A stretch of DNA of 64,000 nucleotides, from the NCBI RefSeq assembly GCF_002007115.1, contig NZ_MVAD01000001.1, forward strand, positions 2,418,001 through 2,482,000, read 5' to 3'. This stretch comes from Massilia sp. KIM (GTDB lineage: Bacteria; Pseudomonadota; Gammaproteobacteria; Burkholderiales; Burkholderiaceae_D). The notes below the pieces were generated by a model. That model was not told where the DNA came from, did no database searches, and saw only the letters and a program-made list of their open reading frames with translations. Within the stretch, counting starts at the first letter, position 1. Every line of letters begins with the position of its first letter. Below, piece by piece: positions 51,619 through 60,269 of this stretch. A program made the translations under genes and the position numbers.

Positions 51619-52778
51619 GCGCTGACTTTCTCTAATTCTGGATTGTGACTATCGAATTCCTTGCGTCGGGAGCGGCGGCGATCGCGCGCGTTCAGCCATT
51701 CCTCGGAAGAATACTCGGAAGCATGCTTCATTTCGCCCTTGCGGTCGACACTGTAATCCTTGAATACTATCATTTCATTCAATGTTACATCATGCAACAC
51801 GCGTGTATATTCAAACAAGACGCTGCGTACGATTTCCGCACCTTCGCAGATGTGGCTGCCGTGACCGATCCAGGTCGGCCCCACGATGCGCGCACCGGCC
51901 TCGACCTTGACGCCGGAACCGATGTAGACCGGCCCCTCGATGCTGGTGCCTTCCCAGTCGATGCTGGTGTTCAGGCCCACCCACACGCCCGGCTTGATCT
52001 GGATGCCCGGCACGTCCATGTGGTTGACCTCGCCGGTCAGCACGGTCTGCAGCACTTCCCAGTAGTCGCCCATGGTGCCGATGTCCAGCCAGTTGAAGGG
52101 CCGGCCCTGGGCGTAGAACGGCAGGCCGCGCTCGGCCAGCAGGGGGAACAGCTCGGAACCGATGTCGAAAGGCACGCCGGGCGGAATCAGGTCGATCACT
52201 TCGGGCTCGAAGATGTAGATGCCGGTCGAGATGAAGTTCGACTTGGCTTCTTCCTGGCTCGGCTTTTCCTGGAATTCCACGATGCGGCCTTGCTCATCGG
52301 TCACGACGACGCCGTAGGATGATACCTTATCCCAAGGCACTTCCTTGGTGATGACGGTGGCCATCGCCCCCTTGCGGCGGTGCTCCAGCAGGGCCGCCTT
52401 GAGGTCGAGGTCGATCAGCGCGTCGCCGCACAGCACGATGGTGGTGTCGTCGAAGAAGCCGCCGAACTCCTGGATCTTCTTCATGCCGCCGGCCGAGCCG
52501 ATCGGCTCGGGCACGACTTCGCCGTCGTCCTTGGTATAGCCCTCGAACGAATAGCCGATCTGCACGCCGAACTGCTCGCCTTCACCGAAGTACTCTTCGA
52601 TCTTTTCGTGCAGCCAGCTGACGTTGACCATGATTTCGGTCACGCCATGCTTCTTGAGGTGTTCGACCAGGTAGGCCATCACGGGCTTGCCCAGCAGGGG
52701 GATCATGGGTTTTGGCAGGTCGTAGGTCAGCGGGCGCACACGCGTGCCCTTGCCTGCAGCGAGAATCATGGCTTTCAT
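51615..52778 (-). CDS. NDP-sugar pyrophosphorylase with left-handed beta-helix domain
   Basis: A 387-residue nucleotidyltransferase. The Rossmann-like domain begins 'MKAMILAAGKGTRVRPLTYDLPKPMIPL' (signature loop and Lys), with metal Asp in 'VLCGDALIDLDL'. A hexapeptide beta-helix follows from about residue 255 ('SIEGPVYIGSGVKVEAGARI'). The last 45 residues form a charged extension ('RDRRRSRRKEF'). The family includes glucose-1-phosphate thymidylyl- and mannose-1-phosphate guanylyltransferases, and specificity cannot be told here. It has an AAGGA ribosome site and is coupled to manC. Confidence 0.9.
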   Translation of the reverse strand: MKAMILAAGKGTRVRPLTYDLPKPMIPLLGKPVMAYLVEHLKKHGVTEIMVNVSWLHEKIEEYFGEGEQFGVQIGYSFEGYTKDDGEVVPEPIGSAGGMKKIQEFGGFFDDTTIVLCGDALIDLDLKAALLEHRRKGAMATVITKEVPWDKVSSYGVVVTDEQGRIVEFQEKPSQEEAKSNFISTGIYIFEPEVIDLIPPGVPFDIGSELFPLLAERGLPFYAQGRPFNWLDIGTMGDYWEVLQTVLTGEVNHMDVPGIQIKPGVWVGLNTSIDWEGTSIEGPVYIGSGVKVEAGARIVGPTWIGHGSHICEGAEIVRSVLFEYTRVLHDVTLNEMIVFKDYSVDRKGEMKHASEYSSEEWLNARDRRRSRRKEFDSHNPELEKVSA

Positions 52779-52794
52779 TAGACCGTCCTTCCGT

Positions 52795-53793
52795 TTATTT
52801 GGCTGTGGTTTGGTAGCGCCATACGTCGGCGCACATTTGAGCGACATCACGCTGGGCGCTCCAGCCCAGCTCCTCGCGCGCCAGGGTCGGATCGGCGTAG
52901 CACTTGGCCACGTCGCCCGGGCGGCGATCGACGATCTGATAGGGAATCGAACGGCCGCTGGCCTGCTCGAAGGCACGCACCATTTCCAGTACGCTGTTGC
53001 CGCGGCCCGTGCCGAGGTTGTAGGTGAGGATGCCGGGGCCCTTGGCCAGGCGGTCCAGGGTCTTGACGTGGCCGATCGCCAGGTCGACCACATGGATGTA
53101 GTCGCGCAGGCCGGTGCCGTCCGGGGTGTCGTAGTCGCCGCCGAAGACCGACAGCTTGTCGCGCTGGCCGTTTGCGACCTGGGCGATGTAGGGGACGAGG
53201 TTGTTGGGAATGCCGCTCGGCTCTTCGCCGATCAGGCCGCTTTCATGGGCGCCGACCGGGTTGAAGTAGCGCAGCAGGGCGATGCGCCAGTCGGGCTCGG
53301 CCTTGGACAGGTCGCGCAGGATGTCCTCGATCATCAGCTTGCTGCGGCCGTAGGGATTGGTGGCCGAGAGCGGGAAATCCTCGCGGATCGGCACCGAGGC
53401 CGGGTCGCCGTAGACCGTCGCCGAGGACGAGAACACCAGCGACTTGACGCCGAACTTGGCCATGGTCTCGAACAGCACCACGCTGCCGGAAACGTTGTTG
53501 TCGTAGTAGCGCAGCGGCTGGGCCACCGATTCGCCGACCGCCTTCAGGCCGGCGAAGTGGATCACGGCGTCCACCTTGTGGGCGGCGAAGGCCGCCTCCA
53601 TGGCGGCACGGTCGCGGATGTCGGCCTCGACGAAGTCGAAAGGCTTGCCGGTGATTCTCTGCACCCTGTCGCGCACCGATGCCTGGGCGTTGGACAGGTT
53701 GTCGACCACGACCACGTCGTGCCCGGCGTTCTGCAGTTCGACGACGGTATGCGAGCCGATATAGCCCATCCCGCCAGTAACCAGAATCTTCAT
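52795..53793 (-). CDS. galE: UDP-glucose 4-epimerase
   Basis: A 332-residue short-chain dehydrogenase/reductase epimerase interconverting UDP-glucose and UDP-galactose. NAD-binding 'ILVTGGMGYIGSHTVVEL', catalytic Ser in 'FSSSATVYGD' and Tyr/Lys in 'NPYGRSKLMIED' are present, and 'FNPVGAHESGLIGE' and 'GTGLRDYIHVVDLA' fit GalE closely. About 338 residues is usual. It probably supplies UDP-galactose for the polysaccharide. A 163-base gap separates it from wecG upstream, so an internal promoter is possible. Confidence 0.95.
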   Translation of the reverse strand: MKILVTGGMGYIGSHTVVELQNAGHDVVVVDNLSNAQASVRDRVQRITGKPFDFVEADIRDRAAMEAAFAAHKVDAVIHFAGLKAVGESVAQPLRYYDNNVSGSVVLFETMAKFGVKSLVFSSSATVYGDPASVPIREDFPLSATNPYGRSKLMIEDILRDLSKAEPDWRIALLRYFNPVGAHESGLIGEEPSGIPNNLVPYIAQVANGQRDKLSVFGGDYDTPDGTGLRDYIHVVDLAIGHVKTLDRLAKGPGILTYNLGTGRGNSVLEMVRAFEQASGRSIPYQIVDRRPGDVAKCYADPTLAREELGWSAQRDVAQMCADVWRYQTTAK

Positions 53794-53956
53794 GTCTTTC
53801 GCTCTCTGTAGGATGATGGAACGGAGCCGCTTCCAGCGGCATCCGCTAGTGCGCGGCCGTGCGGGCGCGCCCGCCGGCCGATGTCCCGGAGGTCCTGGGG
53901 ACCCCGGGAGGTATTCACGTCAGTCGGGCGGCGCCTGGCCGCCCCTTCCCTGCGGG

Positions 53957-54706
53957 TCAGCGGCCCCGCGCCGCCGCTTCCTTGATGAACAACCAGACGA
54001 AGGCCATGTCCTCGATGAAGTAGCGGCGGAACATGCGGCGCGGCTCCTGCAGGAAGCGGTAGAACCATTCGAGGCCGGATTTCTGCATCCACACCGGGGC
54101 CCGCTTGACCTTGCCGATGGCCACGTCGAAGGTGCCGCCCACGCCCATGGCGAAGGGGATCTTCATCTCGGCCTGGTACTTGCCCAGGAATTGTTCCTTC
54201 TTGGGCGAGGAAATCGCCACGAACAGCAGGTCGGCCTGGCTATCGCGGATCTGGCGCGCCACCTCGGCTTCCTCGTGCTCGCCCTTCCAGTAGCCGTTGC
54301 GGTAGCCGGCCAGCACCAGGCGCGGGTACTTGCGCTGGTAGGTCTCGGCCACCTTGCTCACGACTTCTTCCTTGGCCCCGAGCAGGAACACCCGCCAGCC
54401 CTTTTCGCCGGCGCGCCGCATCAGGGCCTCGAACAGGTCGACCCCGGCGACCCTTTCCTTGAGCGGCTTGCCGAGCAGGCGCGAGGCCCACACTACCGGC
54501 ATGCCGTCCACGTTGATCAGAGCGCATTCGTTGATGATGCGGCGCAGCTCCGGATCGCGGCTGGCCTTGACCAGCTTGTCGACATTGACCACCACGTGCT
54601 GGTGGGGCCGTCCCGACGCGATGAAGCCTTCGATTTTTCCCAGGGTCTCTTCCATCGACAAATTGTCGACCTGGCAGCCCATCAACGTAATGCGCTCTTC
54701 ATTCAT
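53957..54706 (-). CDS. WecG/TagA/CpsF family glycosyltransferase
   Basis: A 249-residue GT26 family enzyme. The catalytic region 'CALINVDGMPVVWASRLLG' contains the conserved Asp, and 'VAISSPKKEQFLGKY' and 'FAMGVGGTFDVAIGKVKRAP' are family motifs. Members transfer N-acetylmannosaminyl or related residues to a lipid-linked acceptor on the cytoplasmic membrane face. The gene overlaps wecB (ATGA), whose product makes UDP-ManNAc, the probable donor. The longer in-frame extension from 54979 would run into wecB and is rejected. Confidence 0.93.
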   Translation of the reverse strand: MNEERITLMGCQVDNLSMEETLGKIEGFIASGRPHQHVVVNVDKLVKASRDPELRRIINECALINVDGMPVVWASRLLGKPLKERVAGVDLFEALMRRAGEKGWRVFLLGAKEEVVSKVAETYQRKYPRLVLAGYRNGYWKGEHEEAEVARQIRDSQADLLFVAISSPKKEQFLGKYQAEMKIPFAMGVGGTFDVAIGKVKRAPVWMQKSGLEWFYRFLQEPRRMFRRYFIEDMAFVWLFIKEAAARGR

Positions 54707-55797
54707 GCAAGTTCCTTTGTCAAAATGGCGACAATGCGTTCGGCCGCCTTGCCGTCCCACAGCTGGGGGCGGCGGCCTTGCTTGCCTTCGCCGCGCAGCG
54801 CCTTGCGGGCTTCGCGCACGATGGTCTCGGGATCGGTGCCGGCCAGGACATTGGAGCCCTCCTCGACCGTCACCGGACGTTCGGTGTTTTCGCGGATCGT
54901 CACGCAGGGCACGCCCAGCGCGGTGGTTTCCTCCTGCAGGCCGCCGCTGTCGGTCAGCACCACGACCGCGTCCTTCCACAGGTTCAGGAAGGCCATGTAG
55001 GCCTGGGGGCCGGCCAGGGTGATGTTGGGACCCAGGTCGATGCCGAACTTCTCGATGTTGGCGCGGGTGCGCGGGTGCACCGGGAAGATCAGCGGCAGCT
55101 CGGCGGCGATCTCCTTGAGGGCGCCGGCGATGCGGGTGAAGGTGGCGGGGTCGTCCACGTTGCTCGGACGGTGCAGGGTCACCACCCCGTAGCGCGGGTT
55201 GGCGGCCTTGAAGCCGCTGGTTTCAAAGGCCGATGTATCGGCGGCCGACAGTTTCTCGGCCTGGTAGAGCACGTTGTCGACCATGACGTGGCCGACGTAG
55301 TGCACGGCGGAGTCGGCCTTGCCTTCGCGGCGCAGGTGCTCGACCGCGGCCGGCTCGGTGGCGAAGAACCAGTCCGAGATGCTGTCGGTGACCAGGCGGT
55401 TGATTTCCTCGGGCATGGCCATGTCGCCGCTGCGCAGGCCGGCCTCGACGTGGGCCACCGGGATGTTCAGCTTCTTGGCCACGATCGAGCAGGCCAGGGT
55501 CGAGTTGACGTCGCCCACCACCAGCACCGCGGCCGGACGCTCGGCCATGCACAGCTCCTCGAAACCGACCATGATCTTGGCGGTCTGCTGGGCATGGCTG
55601 CCGCCGCCGGCCGCCATGAAGACGTCGGGCTGGGGAATGCCCAGCTCTTCGAAGAACACGTCGTTCATCTCGCGGTCATAGTGCTGGCCGGTATGGATGA
55701 TCTTGAACGACAGCACATCCTGCGCCTGGAGCGCGCGCACGATGGGCGCGATCTTCATGAAGTTGGGACGGGCGCCGGCGACGAGGTAGATCAGCAT
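54703..55797 (-). CDS. wecB: UDP-N-acetylglucosamine 2-epimerase (non-hydrolysing)
   Basis: A 364-residue enzyme converting UDP-GlcNAc to UDP-ManNAc. 'GARPNFMKIAPIVRAL' and 'IIHTGQHYDREMNDVFFEELGI' are signature N-terminal motifs. 'VLVVGDVNSTLA', 'HVEAGLRSGDMAMPEEINR' and 'VLTDSGGLQEETTALGVPC' complete the active site. It is shorter than the E. coli WecB (376) but complete. Upstream, a 30-base gap separates it from the heparinase-like gene. Coupled translation with the GT26 gene fits ManNAc incorporation. Confidence 0.95.
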   Translation of the reverse strand: MLIYLVAGARPNFMKIAPIVRALQAQDVLSFKIIHTGQHYDREMNDVFFEELGIPQPDVFMAAGGGSHAQQTAKIMVGFEELCMAERPAAVLVVGDVNSTLACSIVAKKLNIPVAHVEAGLRSGDMAMPEEINRLVTDSISDWFFATEPAAVEHLRREGKADSAVHYVGHVMVDNVLYQAEKLSAADTSAFETSGFKAANPRYGVVTLHRPSNVDDPATFTRIAGALKEIAAELPLIFPVHPRTRANIEKFGIDLGPNITLAGPQAYMAFLNLWKDAVVVLTDSGGLQEETTALGVPCVTIRENTERPVTVEEGSNVLAGTDPETIVREARKALRGEGKQGRRPQLWDGKAAERIVAILTKELA

Positions 55798-55827
55798 GAG
55801 GACTTTCCCTTTGATAATTATTTGTTA

Positions 55828-57789
55828 TTAAAAAAACGTTATTGTAAACCTGCATTCGACCGGAACGGCGGACGATACTGTGGAGATACGCAGCACCTCG
55901 CAAGGCTGCCTGGCCTCGTAGGTGCGCGAATACCAGCCCAGCGGCGGATTCTCGGCCCCGCGCACCAGTTCGAGCTGGAGATCGGCGCCGCTGGCCTGCA
56001 TCTGCAGCACGAAGCGCTGGCCGCGCACCGACAGGCCCTGGCTGGACAGGCGCACGTCGAGGCCGGGCGCGAAGTGCCAGAACAGCTCGACCTTGTGCTG
56101 CTTCTTGGCCGAGACTTCGTCGCGCACCACCAGGGTATTGCTGGCGCCGTCGAACTTCACGCTGCGCACGTGGCGCACCGGGTCGGACAGGCGCTCGTAG
56201 CCGTCGTGCGAGCCGCGGAAATCGAATTCCTGGGGCGAGCTCGGCATGCGCTCGATGGCGGCCCTGGCCTTCCTCAGCCACATGAAACGGCCGCCGCTGA
56301 CGGACTGGTCGAGGCCGTCGATGCGCAGGGTGTTATGGGCCGAGGTGCCGCGGAAGTAATCGCGCCATTTCTGGTCTTGCCAGTAGGAATAGGTGCCGGG
56401 GTCGACCAGGCACTCTTCGCCCGCCACCGACAGGGTCAGGGCCAGGGCATCGGCATGGCCGTGGGCGGCGATGCCGAGGTAGCCGAGCGGGCCGCAGTCG
56501 AGCATGCCCTTGATCTCGCGCTCCTCGCCGAAGTGGTTGCCGAACAGCAGATAACCGCCGTCAGGGAAGGCCCAGCCGGTCTCGACCTCGTGCGGATCGC
56601 AATCCGGCCGCCCGCCGGGCATGGCATGCAGCAGCCAGCGCACGCCCGGGTGCTGGTCTGCATGCCCGCCGAACACGGTGTCGCCCAGGGCCAGCAGCTG
56701 GCCCGCGCGGTCCAGGCCGGCGGCGTCGAGGCGGAACACGCAGCCGTCGTCGGCGTCGCCGACCATGGGCACATGACCGCCGACGTCGCGCACCGAGCGC
56801 AGGAAGCGCAGCGCGCGCTGCAGCGAGGCCCAGTAGTTGCGCGAGAAAGGCTGGGAAGCGGCCTGGCCCAGCAGGCCGGCCACGAACAGGAATTCGCTCG
56901 AGAACACGTGGTAGGCGAAGGCCTGCTCGCGGTTCACGCCATCGCGCGAGAACTGGAGCACGGCTTCGTGTTCGAGTTCGCGGCGCGCCTGGGCGGCCCA
57001 GTCGGCCGACTCCTTCCAGCACGGCCAGGTGGTGGCGCCGACGTAGAGGCCGGCCAGTTCGCCGATCAGGTGGTTGTTGGCCGAGGAATGGCGCGACAGG
57101 TGGCGCGCGATGCTGCGGCAGTGGGCGTGGATGCTGTCGAGCCAGTCGGCGCGCAGCTTGCGGCCGCTGTCGCCCTCGAACATGGGGCTGTTCTCGCCGC
57201 CGGTGAGCTGCCACACCAGGCTCCAGTTGATCAGGCGGATGCCCAGTTCCAGCGAGCTGGTCCAGTTGGGTCCGGTCAGCGGCGGGCACTGGTCGAGCCA
57301 GCTGCGCAACTGCTGTTCCAGCGCGTGGATCCAGCGCACGTCGCGGCTCAGGGCCCAGGCCTGGGCCAGGCGCACCAGGTGCAGGTGGCGGTTCAGTTCC
57401 CAGACGTGCTTGATGTCGCCGACCTGCTCGCGCCGGGTGATCGCGATGTCGCCGGCATAGATGGCGGGGCCGGTGACCCCGGTCTCGGGGTCGCGGTTCC
57501 AGGCGGTGGGCACGCCGACGTCGAAGCGGCGTTCGGCGAACAGCACGACATGGCCGGCGCAGATGCGGTCGGCGTCGGCCAGCAGGGCCTCGGCCTCGAG
57601 CGGGTCGAGCGCGGGCGCGCCGCGCACCGGCAGGGTCAGCGCGCGCGGCAGCGGCGGCGGCGCCGCGCGCCCGGACAGGCGCTTGCCCAGCCTGGTCGCG
57701 GCCGCCTGCCGGAAGCGGTAGCCGACCTCGGCCACCGACATGCAGCGCAGCCGGTTCACCAGCCATACCATGCGTAGTGTTGCGTTCAT
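55828..57789 (-). CDS. heparinase II/III-family protein
   Basis: A 653-residue protein combining an alpha/alpha-toroid domain (about 90-350; 'DVRWIHALEQQLRSWLDQCPP', 'LSRHSSANNHLIGELAGLY' with likely active-site Asn-His) and a C-terminal beta-sandwich (about 400-640; 'HGHADALALTLSVAGEECLVDPGTYSY'). Heparinase II/III-like lyases in polysaccharide loci cleave uronate-containing chains, perhaps trimming or releasing polymer. There is no signal peptide at the annotated start, which is unusual for an enzyme acting on exported glycan. The stop of the glycosyltransferase upstream overlaps this start (TAATG). Confidence 0.9.
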   Translation of the reverse strand: MNATLRMVWLVNRLRCMSVAEVGYRFRQAAATRLGKRLSGRAAPPPLPRALTLPVRGAPALDPLEAEALLADADRICAGHVVLFAERRFDVGVPTAWNRDPETGVTGPAIYAGDIAITRREQVGDIKHVWELNRHLHLVRLAQAWALSRDVRWIHALEQQLRSWLDQCPPLTGPNWTSSLELGIRLINWSLVWQLTGGENSPMFEGDSGRKLRADWLDSIHAHCRSIARHLSRHSSANNHLIGELAGLYVGATTWPCWKESADWAAQARRELEHEAVLQFSRDGVNREQAFAYHVFSSEFLFVAGLLGQAASQPFSRNYWASLQRALRFLRSVRDVGGHVPMVGDADDGCVFRLDAAGLDRAGQLLALGDTVFGGHADQHPGVRWLLHAMPGGRPDCDPHEVETGWAFPDGGYLLFGNHFGEEREIKGMLDCGPLGYLGIAAHGHADALALTLSVAGEECLVDPGTYSYWQDQKWRDYFRGTSAHNTLRIDGLDQSVSGGRFMWLRKARAAIERMPSSPQEFDFRGSHDGYERLSDPVRHVRSVKFDGASNTLVVRDEVSAKKQHKVELFWHFAPGLDVRLSSQGLSVRGQRFVLQMQASGADLQLELVRGAENPPLGWYSRTYEARQPCEVLRISTVSSAVPVECRFTITFF

Positions 57790-58895
57790 TACCCCCCCGC
57801 CGTGCGTAGTTGTCGATAGACCGCCGAGATCCGTGCGATCACCACGCCGGACTCGTATTGTTGTTCGATCGTGGCCCGGGCGCGCCCGCCCAGGCGGCGC
57901 CGTTCGGCGCTGCTGCCCAGCAGCCGGGCCAGGGCCGCGGCCAGGGCCTCGACGTCGCCGGGCGGCACCAAGAGGCCGTTGTCGTCGTCGCGCACGGCGT
58001 CGGGAATGCCGCCGACGCTGCCCACCACGACCGGCTTGCCGGCGGCCATCGCTTCCAGCATGGCCATCGGCAGGCCCTCGGCATGCGAGGGCAGGCAGAA
58101 CAGCGCGGCCCGCGCCAGTTCTTCCTGTTTCTGCCGGGCGTCGATCCAGCCCAGGGGCACGATGCGGTCCTCGACGCCCAGTTCGCGGGCGCGGCGCTTG
58201 ACCTGCTCCAGCTCGCCCTGCCCGCCGATCGCCAGTTCTACCTGCGGAAACTGCGGCGCGACCCTGGCCAGCGCTTCCACCAGTTCATAAATGCCCTTGC
58301 GCTGCTCGATCTGTCCGAGGAACAGGATCCGTGCCGGCTGTTCCTGCTCCAGCGCGAGCGGCGGCAGCGGCACCGAGTTCGGGATCACCACCACGTTGGC
58401 GCGCGGCGCGAAGCCGCGCAGGAACACGGCCCAGCGCTCGGACAGCGCGATCACCACCGAACTGGCTTCCAGCGTGTGGCGGATCCAGCGCCGCATGCGC
58501 GGCGAGGCCTTGTCGATGAAGCTGTCGAAACAGGCCCCGTGCAGGTGGAACACGGTCTTGCAGCCGGCCGCGCGGGCCAGGGCCAGCAGCACCGACTTGC
58601 GCACGAAGCTGGCGTTGGAGGCGCCGTGCACGTGCACCAGCTCGGGGCGGCGCAGCAAGCAGGCCAGGGTGCGCGCCACGCCCAGCACGGCGGCGCGTGC
58701 CTTGTCCCAGCGGCTGCCTTCGACGTGGGTCGGGATGTAGCACACCCCTTCGCGCTCGAACAGTCCGTCCTGGCGCAGCAGCGAGACCACGGTCGCGACG
58801 CCGCCGCGCCCTTCCGGCGCGGTGCCCAGCATCAGCACCCTGGGCGCGCTCGGCGCCGCGGTGTGCGATGTGGCGGGATGCGATGCCTGGCTCAT
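57789..58895 (-). CDS. GT4-family glycosyltransferase
   Basis: A 368-residue retaining GT-B transferase. An N-terminal 'VLMLGTAPEGRGGVATVVSLL' loop and the donor-binding 'SHAEGLPMAMLEAMAAGKPVVVG' with the EX7E motif define family GT4. 'ILFLGQIEQRKGIYELVEAL' opens the C-terminal Rossmann domain. The ATG at 58895 has GGAAGGGG eight bases upstream; a GTG six codons earlier is an alternative. It overlaps the heparinase-like gene by one base. Sugar specificity unknown. Confidence 0.92.
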   Translation of the reverse strand: MSQASHPATSHTAAPSAPRVLMLGTAPEGRGGVATVVSLLRQDGLFEREGVCYIPTHVEGSRWDKARAAVLGVARTLACLLRRPELVHVHGASNASFVRKSVLLALARAAGCKTVFHLHGACFDSFIDKASPRMRRWIRHTLEASSVVIALSERWAVFLRGFAPRANVVVIPNSVPLPPLALEQEQPARILFLGQIEQRKGIYELVEALARVAPQFPQVELAIGGQGELEQVKRRARELGVEDRIVPLGWIDARQKQEELARAALFCLPSHAEGLPMAMLEAMAAGKPVVVGSVGGIPDAVRDDDNGLLVPPGDVEALAAALARLLGSSAERRRLGGRARATIEQQYESGVVIARISAVYRQLRTAGG

Positions 58896-58961
58896 GCCGA
58901 CCGCCCCTTCCACAGAAACCTGTAAAAAAGAAATTCTTTTAAATAGTACAACGATGTTTTT

Positions 58962-60269
58962 TTAACGAAGCGCACGATTGTCAACAGCGATGAATTCAAA
59001 TTTCCCGTTCGGCCCGCGCGGGATCGCGGCCACGCGCTCGACCGCCACCTTGACCCCGGGCACGCGCAGCAGGAATTTCTCGATCAGGGCGGCCTCGTCC
59101 TGCTCCGTGAAGCCTTCGGTCACCACCACGCGCAGGGTGAAGCGGGCCTCGCCGTGGTACAGCACCTGGCCTTCGACCAGGTTACGGTCGTGGCCCTGGA
59201 AGATGCGGTCCAGGCGCGCCACGATGCGCCCGTCCGGCAGGGTCAGGATCTTTTCCTGGCGGCCGACGATGGCCTGCACGGTCGGGAACACCCGGCCGCA
59301 GGGGCAGGCCTCGCCCTCCCCAGGCACCACGGTGTCGCCGGTGCGGTAGCGCACCAGGGGCATGGCGCGGTTATTAAGAGTGGTGCCGACCAGCTCGGCG
59401 CTGCCGTCGCCCTTGTCGAGCAGTTCGACGCCGGCGTAGTCGGTCAACAGGTGGTAGTGCCCGTGCTCGCAGGTGCCGATGGCCGAGACCCGCTCGGCCT
59501 GGCCGTACCAGTCGAACACCACCACCCCGAAGGCGCGCGTCACCGCCTCGCGCACCGCCGGCTCCAGGGTTTCGGACGAGGTCATCACGCCGCGCAGCGA
59601 CCGGCCGGCGTAGCGGCGGCCGGCGGCGTTGAGCCAGTTGGCGATCGCCGCGATCGAGGACGGGTAGGCGTGGATCACCACCGGGTCGTATTCCTCCAGG
59701 GCCTGGACGTAGGCGCCGATGGTCGCGTTCGACAGGTGGTAGGAAGACATCATGAGCATGTTGCCGACCCAGTCGCGGCACCAGTAGCGGCCGTCCTTCG
59801 GCTGGTCGTCGCAGACAATGTCGCCGCGGATCCACGCGCGCCGCTGGCCCGGGCGCCAGCCGATCCAGCGCAGCTGGCGGTAGACGAAGCCCTCTTCGCG
59901 CACCACGGTGCCCAGGGTCTGGACCAGGGTCAGGGGCGAACCCGAGGTGCCGCTGGTCTTGATGGTGTTGCGGATCAGCGAGCCCAGGCCGCGCGGGCGC
60001 ACGAAGCGCTCCGGGTGCTGCTTGACCTCGGTCTTTTCGAGCAGTTTGGCGCCGGGCGCCACACGCTGCAGGCGGGCGCCGTCGGGCGCCACCGGCACCC
60101 GCAGGTGGCGCGCGCGGCGCGCGATATAGGCGTTCAGGTTGGCGGTGGAATATTCGTTGCGGGCCAGCACCGGATAGACCAGCACCCTGCCCCACAGGTT
60201 GCGCGCCAGCTCACGGACCAGTGAACGCAGCGAGAGTTTCAGCGAATAAGTCCACATCGTCGTGATCAC
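58962..60269 (-). CDS. CapK/PaaK-like adenylate-forming protein
   Basis: A 435-residue AMP-binding fold protein related to phenylacetate-CoA ligase and the CapK capsule proteins. The P-loop-like motif is 'IKTSGTSGSPLTLVQ', and the adenylate contacts are in 'FDWYGQAERVSAIGTCEHG' and 'VRYRTGDTVVPGEGEACPCG' (with a Cys pair). In capsule and exopolysaccharide loci these proteins are thought to activate an acyl group for glycan modification. Its start, GTG at 60269, overlaps the preceding stop (GTGA); ATG at 60257 is an alternative with a better ribosome site. Confidence 0.86.
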   Translation of the reverse strand: MITTMWTYSLKLSLRSLVRELARNLWGRVLVYPVLARNEYSTANLNAYIARRARHLRVPVAPDGARLQRVAPGAKLLEKTEVKQHPERFVRPRGLGSLIRNTIKTSGTSGSPLTLVQTLGTVVREEGFVYRQLRWIGWRPGQRRAWIRGDIVCDDQPKDGRYWCRDWVGNMLMMSSYHLSNATIGAYVQALEEYDPVVIHAYPSSIAAIANWLNAAGRRYAGRSLRGVMTSSETLEPAVREAVTRAFGVVVFDWYGQAERVSAIGTCEHGHYHLLTDYAGVELLDKGDGSAELVGTTLNNRAMPLVRYRTGDTVVPGEGEACPCGRVFPTVQAIVGRQEKILTLPDGRIVARLDRIFQGHDRNLVEGQVLYHGEARFTLRVVVTEGFTEQDEAALIEKFLLRVPGVKVAVERVAAIPRGPNGKFEFIAVDNRALR

